Assembly (NCBI GenBank): GCA_002490995.1
Contig: DKVC01000212.1
Span: 1-18,481, forward strand
DNA: 18,481 nt
Direction: 5' to 3'
DNA from: Lachnospiraceae bacterium UBA7188
Lineage (GTDB): Bacteria; Bacillota; Clostridia; Lachnospirales; Lachnospiraceae
Shown here: positions 13,704 through 18,481 of the stretch, in pieces
How the letters are laid out: the number at the start of each line of letters is the position of its first letter
Numbering within the stretch: position 1 is the first letter of the stretch
The notes under the pieces: model-generated
What the model was told of the DNA's origin: nothing
The model's database searches: none
What the model saw: only the letters and a program-made list of their open reading frames with translations
Position numbers and translations under genes: made by a program

Positions 13704-14453
13704 ATGAAGAAAACAACTGTTACAACAGGGGCGCGCAGGCTTCTGACACTGGGTCTGGTGCTTTCCTTTATGTGTACGGCAACCGCCTGTACCAACAGTG
13801 CAAAAAATAACAACAGCACTGACAGCATGGCCGGAAGCACTACCGGCAATGATACAGCCGCAGGCAACGGCACAGCCGGGACAAACGGCAACGGAGATTC
13901 CGCAGCAGGCAATACCGGGACAGGCGGCAACGGAAATACCGCAGCAGGCAATACCGGGACAGGCGGCAACGGAAATACCGCAGCAGGCAATACCGGAACA
14001 GATGCTGACCATACCGGCACCGGAACAAATAATGATAATACGGCTGTCGGCACGGGCGGCAATTCGGCCGGGAACCAGGCAGGCAATGATACAGCGGGGA
14101 ATAATCAGATAACCGGAACCGGCGGGGCAACCAAAGGAGACAATATTTCCATCTGGGATGATGCGGGAGACGCCCTCACCAATGTAGTGGATGATGTGGC
14201 AGACGGTATCGGTGATTTGGCCGATGACATTACAGGGGACAACAATTCCCATAACTCAAACGGCAATACGAATAACAACGGCAATGTCTCAGGAAATACA
14301 AACAGTAACGGCAGCGCAAACAGCAACACAACCGGCGGCACAAGCAATAACACAGCCGGCAGCACAAGCCGAAATACCGGCGCCACCGGCAGATCCACCA
14401 CCCCCGGTACCATAACAAACGGAAATTCAACCGGCAGCCCTATAGCCCGTTAA
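13704..14453 (+). CDS. Asn/Gly/Thr-rich repeat lipoprotein
   Basis: 249 aa. Start 13704 has GGAGG (13693-13697) 6 nt upstream; the frame is open further up to 13359 but that part is antisense to hisA and rejected. Signal: MKKTTVTTGARRLL, hydrophobic segment, then ATAC lipobox with Cys29, so it should be exported and lipid-anchored. The mature part is very low in complexity: Asn, Gly, Thr, Ala and Ser, with a 13-residue tandem repeat (GTGGNGNTAAGNT) near the N-terminus. A single distinct segment lies in the middle (about 146-180: ISIWDDAGDALTNVVDDVAD and on), an acidic amphipathic helix. No enzyme domain. It may be a spacer-like surface protein. Function unknown. Confidence 0.82.
   Translation: MKKTTVTTGARRLLTLGLVLSFMCTATACTNSAKNNNSTDSMAGSTTGNDTAAGNGTAGTNGNGDSAAGNTGTGGNGNTAAGNTGTGGNGNTAAGNTGTDADHTGTGTNNDNTAVGTGGNSAGNQAGNDTAGNNQITGTGGATKGDNISIWDDAGDALTNVVDDVADGIGDLADDITGDNNSHNSNGNTNNNGNVSGNTNSNGSANSNTTGGTSNNTAGSTSRNTGATGRSTTPGTITNGNSTGSPIAR
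13882..13998 (+). repeat. 39-bp tandem repeat, 3 copies, inside the lipoprotein gene
   Basis: Units at 13882-13920, 13921-13959 and 13960-13998. The second and third differ at one base; the first is more diverged. 39 bp is 13 codons, so copy-number change would be in frame. Confidence 0.85.
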
Positions 14454-14527
14454 AAACGGAAAATCGAATCGCCCGAATTCCAAACGTTTCGAATCAAAAA
14501 ACTGAAAAGATGCAAAATACCTCTCGG

Positions 14528-14564
14528 GACAGTCGGTTAAATACCGGCTGTCTCCGAATTTTAT
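14528..14564 (+). terminator. Terminator hairpin between the lipoprotein gene and fbp
   Basis: GACAGTCGG (14528-14536) pairs with CCGGCTGTC (14544-14552), with one G-U, around a 7-nt loop, followed on the plus strand by TCCGAATTTTAT. It lies between two convergent genes and may also serve fbp on the minus strand, where the tail is poorer. Confidence 0.6.
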
Positions 14565-14571
14565 ACTCATC

Positions 14572-16542
14572 CTATATTTCTTCCATAATGGCGCCGTTCC
14601 TGTAAGCCTCCAGAAGTTCTTCCAGATAATAAATCCTCTCCCGGATCTCCTGCCCCACATCCGTATCCGCCACCAGTTTTCTGCTGGGAAAGGTCTCCAC
14701 ATCCACGGAATGAGAAAACAGATCCGATTCATTTACAATCACGGAATGGGCGGACTCAAAAGGCTCATGTGCTGCCAGGCGCATTCCTCTGGAATTGCAG
14801 ACAAGCGTATAGCCGGCTATCCCGGTCTTCCCCTGATATGCTTTGGAAAAACCGCCGTCAATGATCAGAAGACGGCCGCCGCATTTAATGGGCGACTCTC
14901 CGTGAATCTGCTCCACAGGCACATGACCGTTCACAATATGGGCATCCTCCCCGTCCAGGCCAAATTCTTTCAGGATCTGATCCACCGTCTCTTCTTTTTC
15001 CAACAGCTTATAATAGCTGTTCTTCTTCTCCTCGTGAGTCTCTTTTTCCGCTATAAAATACCGTTCGAAGGTCGCCATCTTCTCTTTTCCAAAGACAGGC
15101 GAGCCCGGCCCTGTCCAGATATACCACATAATATCCTGGCCAGCGGCGCGCTCCGCGTCCTCCTTGGCATAATACCCCCTTCTGGCATAATATTCCAGCA
15201 CATCGTACAGCGCCTTGCCGTAATACCGTTTGCCGTACACGTCCACACCCATAAAGCTTCCGTCCGCGTTCAGGGGCACGCAGCCGTGATACAGCAGATT
15301 CCCGTTGTAAATCTTGTACAGCCCTCCCTTGGCATAGAGGAAACGGACATGGCGCTGCAGCTTCTCGCATTTCAGAAACGCCTGCTGCAGGCGCTCCATA
15401 ACCTTCTCCTCCTCAGCAGTCAGCACGTAAGGATTCTTCGGGTCTATTGTAGGAAAATCCATATCCAGCATCCTGTATTCTCTGACGCCGTCTGCCGCCG
15501 CGTCTTCTATGCGGATGGTTCCTCTCTCGTAATCGATCTTATCCAGCAGCAGCCGGCCTTCCATATGAAATTCCGGATGCCTGAGAATCACCTGCCCTTC
15601 CAGCTTGAACTGCATTACTGCCATCGCTTTATGCATCTTTGTATCCAGATCCAGATCCTTTGTATTGTAATCCGGATTATAATGTATGGAAAAGCGCTCA
15701 CAATCTGCTTTTTCATAAACCTCCATGGCAAAGGTGGCAAGGGGCAGCAGATTGATGCCATACCCGTCCTCCAGAGTCCCCAGATTTCCGTAACGGGCAG
15801 CAATCCTGATCACATTCGCAATGCAGGCAGGGTGCCCGCAGGCTGCCCCCATCCACAGAATATCATGGTTTCCCCACTGTACATCCACGGAATGGTAATT
15901 ACATAAGGTGTCCATAACAATATGGGGACCCGGCCCTCTGTCATAGATATCACCCACGATGTGGAGATGATCTATGACCAGGCACTGGATCAGCTGGCTC
16001 AGTGCTATGATAAACTGGGGAGCGCGGCCGATCCGGATAATGGTATGTATGATCTCATTGTAGTACGCTTCCTTGTCGTGGATTTCCTCCTTCTCCGTAA
16101 TCAGTTCTTCGATTACGTAGGCAAAATCCTTCGGCAGCGCCTTGCGCACCTTGGAACGGGTATATTTGGAAGACACCCTTTTAATCATCTGGACCAGCCT
16201 GTGCAGTGAAATGGTATACCAGTCCTCCAGATTATCCTCTTCCTTCTCCACGATTTCCAGCTTTTCCTCCGGGTAATAAATCAGCGTGGCCAGACTTCTC
16301 TTGTCCCTGTTGCTGATGGTATTCCCAAATTCTTCGTCTATCTTCCTGCGGACATAGCCGGAGCCGTTTTTCAGCACATGATTGAACTGCTCATATTCCC
16401 CGTGAATATCCGTCAGGAAATGCTCCGTCCCTTTGGGCAGATTCATGATCGACTGCAGATTTATAATCTCCGTGGCAGCAGATGCACTGTTCCTGTATTG
16501 TTTCGCCAACACCCTCAACACCCTGTTATCCGTCTCGTTCAT
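14572..16542 (-). CDS. fbp: Fructose-1,6-bisphosphatase class III
   Basis: Gluconeogenic phosphatase, fructose-1,6-bisphosphate to fructose-6-phosphate, of the Firmicutes-specific class III. 656 aa from MNETDNRVLRVLAKQY, close to the Bacillus subtilis length (about 670). Metallophosphoesterase ligands: DIHGEYEQF (45-53), GDIYDRGPGPH (197-207), WGNHDILWMGA (223-233) and NGHVP near the C-terminus; KCGGRLLIIDGGFSKAYQ is also characteristic. AAAGGG lies 7 nt before ATG 16542; the frame continues to 16641 without a ribosome site or resemblance. It is 182 bp after dapB on the same strand, a gap that contains a 23-bp direct repeat and no clear promoter. Confidence 0.96.
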   Translation of the reverse strand: MNETDNRVLRVLAKQYRNSASAATEIINLQSIMNLPKGTEHFLTDIHGEYEQFNHVLKNGSGYVRRKIDEEFGNTISNRDKRSLATLIYYPEEKLEIVEKEEDNLEDWYTISLHRLVQMIKRVSSKYTRSKVRKALPKDFAYVIEELITEKEEIHDKEAYYNEIIHTIIRIGRAPQFIIALSQLIQCLVIDHLHIVGDIYDRGPGPHIVMDTLCNYHSVDVQWGNHDILWMGAACGHPACIANVIRIAARYGNLGTLEDGYGINLLPLATFAMEVYEKADCERFSIHYNPDYNTKDLDLDTKMHKAMAVMQFKLEGQVILRHPEFHMEGRLLLDKIDYERGTIRIEDAAADGVREYRMLDMDFPTIDPKNPYVLTAEEEKVMERLQQAFLKCEKLQRHVRFLYAKGGLYKIYNGNLLYHGCVPLNADGSFMGVDVYGKRYYGKALYDVLEYYARRGYYAKEDAERAAGQDIMWYIWTGPGSPVFGKEKMATFERYFIAEKETHEEKKNSYYKLLEKEETVDQILKEFGLDGEDAHIVNGHVPVEQIHGESPIKCGGRLLIIDGGFSKAYQGKTGIAGYTLVCNSRGMRLAAHEPFESAHSVIVNESDLFSHSVDVETFPSRKLVADTDVGQEIRERIYYLEELLEAYRNGAIMEEI

Positions 16543-16678
16543 ACCATACCCTTTCCTGCTCCCGGTACTTTTCCCTGTTTTTATACGCAGCCGAAACCCT
16601 TTGCCCACGCAAAACATCCTTATCAATATCCCCTGAAACAACCTTCGCCGAAAACCTCATCCTGCATTCGCTGCCAAT

Positions 16679-16723
16679 GTTATCCGAAAACAGCTGCCAG
16701 GGTTATCTGAAAACAGCCGCCAG
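16679..16723. repeat. 23-bp direct repeat between dapB and fbp
   Basis: Two near-identical copies starting GTTAT at 16679 and 16702, each with GAAAACAGC and CCAG. They lie just past the dapB stop codon. No hairpin or promoter is evident. Confidence 0.5.
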
Positions 16724-16724
16724 C

Positions 16725-17489
16725 CTACAGCGCCCCGTCGATCACATCGCTCATATCATATTTCCCGGCTGGCTTTCCGGCCAGGTATTTGGCAGCCTGC
16801 ACTGCTCCCTTGCCGAACACGGCTCTGGAATATGCGGTATGGGAAAACGTGATAACTTCGTCCATGCCCGCGAAGATAACTTCATGGTCCCCAACGATGC
16901 TTCCGCCCCTGACTGCACTGATTCCGATCTCCTTCTCCGGACGTTTCTCCCTTCTGGTACTCCTGTCATATACATAGGTATAAGTATTTCCCAGTTCCTC
17001 ATTCAGGGAATCTGCCAGCGCAAGTGCCGTACCGCTGGGCGCATCCAGCTTCTGGTTGTGATGACGCTCTACAATCTCCATATCGAACCCTGCCGGAGCA
17101 AGCACGGCTGCGGCATTCTTCAGCAGCTTCAGAAGCAGATTGATTCCCATGGACATATTGGCGGAACGCAGCACCGCAATACTTTCGGATGCCTTCTCTA
17201 TCTTCTCAAGCTGCGCATCACTCAGTCCCGTAGTACACAGCACGCAGGGCAGCTTCTTCTCCACACAATATTCCAGCATATCATCCCACGCTGCTGCAGA
17301 GGAGAAATCAATCAGACAGTCTGCCTCCACCTCACAGTCCCTGATATCCTTATAAACGGGGTACGGATTATGCCCGTCATCCACCAGGTCTATCCCTGCA
17401 ACCAGCTGCGCTTCCCTGTCCTCAGCCAGCAGGCCGCTGATAACCCGGCCCATCCTTCCGTTACATCCCCGCATGATTACTCTTACCAT
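16725..17489 (-). CDS. dapB: 4-hydroxy-tetrahydrodipicolinate reductase
   Basis: Second dedicated step of diaminopimelate/lysine synthesis, NAD(P)H-dependent, cytoplasmic. 254 aa from MVRVIMRGCNGRMG. Rossmann Gly motif GCNGRMG (8-14), TTGLS (86-90), SANMSMGINLL (109-119) and the catalytic signature ERHHNQKLDAPSGTA (141-155) with His143, His144 and Lys147. GGAGG lies 10 nt upstream of ATG 17489; the frame extends to 17549 but the added residues (MIYAGPGNCRKITM and on) overlap the dapA stop and match nothing. It follows dapA by 56 bp with no terminator, so dapA-dapB form an operon and dapA product feeds dapB directly. Confidence 0.96.
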   Translation of the reverse strand: MVRVIMRGCNGRMGRVISGLLAEDREAQLVAGIDLVDDGHNPYPVYKDIRDCEVEADCLIDFSSAAAWDDMLEYCVEKKLPCVLCTTGLSDAQLEKIEKASESIAVLRSANMSMGINLLLKLLKNAAAVLAPAGFDMEIVERHHNQKLDAPSGTALALADSLNEELGNTYTYVYDRSTRREKRPEKEIGISAVRGGSIVGDHEVIFAGMDEVITFSHTAYSRAVFGKGAVQAAKYLAGKPAGKYDMSDVIDGAL

Positions 17490-17545
17490 TTTCCTGTTCC
17501 TCCTGACCATAGTTATTTTCCGACAATTCCCAGGGCCCGCATATA

Positions 17546-18430
17546 TCACAGCAATCCGTAAGTCTTCATAGCCTTCTCCAGACGTTCCGCATGAGCCGGC
17601 TCCATCCTGCTCAAAGGCATCCTCAGGGCACCGTCGATTAATCCCATCATTTCAAGAGCTTTCTTCACCGGAATGGGATTCACTTCACAGAACAGGGCCT
17701 CACACAGCTCCATGGCATCCAGCTGCGCCTTACAGCTGCCTTCCCAGTCCCCGTCAAAGAATTTCTGACAGATTTCATGAGTCTGACGGGGCGCTACATT
17801 GGCCAGCACGGATATCACTCCCTTGCCGCCCAGGGACAAAAGAGGTACTATATGGTCATCATTGCCGGAATAAATATCCACCTTTCCTCCCGAGATGGCT
17901 GCAAGATGGGAAATCTGGCTGATATTGCCGCTGGCTTCCTTCACTCCCACGATATTCTCCACATCCTGGCACAGCCTCACCACAGTCTCCGGCAGAATAT
18001 TACAGCCGGTCCTGCTGGGCACATTATACAGGATAATGGGCAGCTTCACAGAATCGGCGACCGCCTTAAAATGTGCGTACAGACCGTTCTGTGTAGCCTT
18101 GTTGTAATAAGGACTCACCAGCAGCAGGCCGTCTGCGCCTGCGCTTTCCGCTTCCTTTGACAGATAAATGGCGGTCTCCGTACAGTTAGAGCCGGTTCCT
18201 GCCACCACCGGAATCCTTCCGGCAACGGTCTTCACACAGTACCGGATCACATCCAGGTGCTCTTCATGGGTCAGTGTGGAAGATTCCCCGGTGGTGCCGC
18301 AGACAATGATGGCGTCTGTCCCATTGGCAATCTGAAACTCCAGCAGCCTGGCAAACTGTTCGTAATTCACTTCTCCTGTTTCTGTCATGGGTGTAACAAC
18401 AGCTACGCCCGAACCCTTGAAAATTGACAT
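17546..18430 (-). CDS. dapA: 4-hydroxy-tetrahydrodipicolinate synthase
   Basis: Condenses pyruvate with aspartate semialdehyde, first dedicated step of the diaminopimelate/lysine branch. 294 aa, the normal length, (beta/alpha)8 barrel. Motifs: GTTGES (45-50), YYNKATQNGLYAHF (108-121), YNVPSRTG (135-142) with Tyr135 and Arg140, and Schiff-base Lys164 in GVKEASGN. GGAGG lies 7 nt before ATG 18430; the upstream extension to 18460 (MPHYGNGGKK) includes the ribosome site and is rejected. First visible gene of the dapA-dapB pair; only 51 bp upstream are in the window, too little to judge promoter or lysine riboswitch. Confidence 0.97.
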   Translation of the reverse strand: MSIFKGSGVAVVTPMTETGEVNYEQFARLLEFQIANGTDAIIVCGTTGESSTLTHEEHLDVIRYCVKTVAGRIPVVAGTGSNCTETAIYLSKEAESAGADGLLLVSPYYNKATQNGLYAHFKAVADSVKLPIILYNVPSRTGCNILPETVVRLCQDVENIVGVKEASGNISQISHLAAISGGKVDIYSGNDDHIVPLLSLGGKGVISVLANVAPRQTHEICQKFFDGDWEGSCKAQLDAMELCEALFCEVNPIPVKKALEMMGLIDGALRMPLSRMEPAHAERLEKAMKTYGLL

Positions 18431-18481
18431 CTTTTTTCCTCCATTTCCATAATGCGGCATTTATACTGCACGCCGGTTGAA

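Noticed and set aside
14710..15906. 398-codon plus-strand open frame
   Set aside because: It is wholly antisense to the class III fructose-1,6-bisphosphatase gene, whose motifs are unmistakable.

Overview
This window looks like chromosomal DNA of a gut-type Lachnospiraceae (Clostridium cluster XIVa, Firmicutes). The basis is a class III fructose-1,6-bisphosphatase, a PcrA helicase with a C-terminal Tudor-like domain, a YerC-type TrpR-like regulator, a DUF1836 regulator, GGAGG ribosome sites, SigA-type promoters and a Gram-positive-type choloylglycine (bile salt) hydrolase. The species cannot be fixed from the sequence alone. No rRNA, tRNA, insertion sequence, phage gene or CRISPR array was seen.

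Layout. 1-306 (-): N-terminal part of a lipoprotein cut by the window edge, with a very good promoter at 442-470. 664-3504 (-): a three-gene run of a small acidic membrane protein, the 23S rRNA m5U methyltransferase and the bile salt hydrolase, probably read from an extended -10 at 3573-3581 and closed by a hairpin at 612-653. 3599-5953 (-): pcrA. 6115-6398: four tandem 71-bp non-coding repeats. 6428-7825 (-): an SPFH protein with three zinc ribbons, divergent from an XRE-like regulator (7986-8471, +); a perfect inverted repeat lies between their promoters. 8472-8815: gene-free, with hairpins and short repeats.

8816-10537 (-): a solitary lipoprotein solute-binding protein downstream of a DUF1836 regulator, whose own promoter spacer holds a perfect 15-bp palindrome. 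10735-11046 (+): yerC-like gene, converging on the next genes across a hairpin that contains its stop codon. 11115-12507 (-): bactofilin plus a membrane-anchored M23-fold protein that has lost its metal ligands. 12738-13523 (-): a HisA of the eukaryotic (yeast HIS6) type, away from any his operon. 13704-14453 (+): Asn/Gly/Thr-rich repeat lipoprotein with a leader rich in hairpins. 14572-16542 (-): class III fbp. 16725-18430 (-): dapA-dapB, early lysine/diaminopimelate synthesis.

Most of the window is core metabolism and housekeeping. The parts that depart from the ordinary are the 71-bp repeat array beside the SPFH/zinc-ribbon gene, the two operator-like palindromes, the bactofilin with a catalytically dead M23 partner, the eukaryotic-type HisA and the in-frame minisatellite inside the rRNA methyltransferase. 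No single new multi-gene system is proven by the sequence; the best candidates are the SPFH/XRE/repeat block (6115-8471) and the bactofilin/dead-M23 pair.
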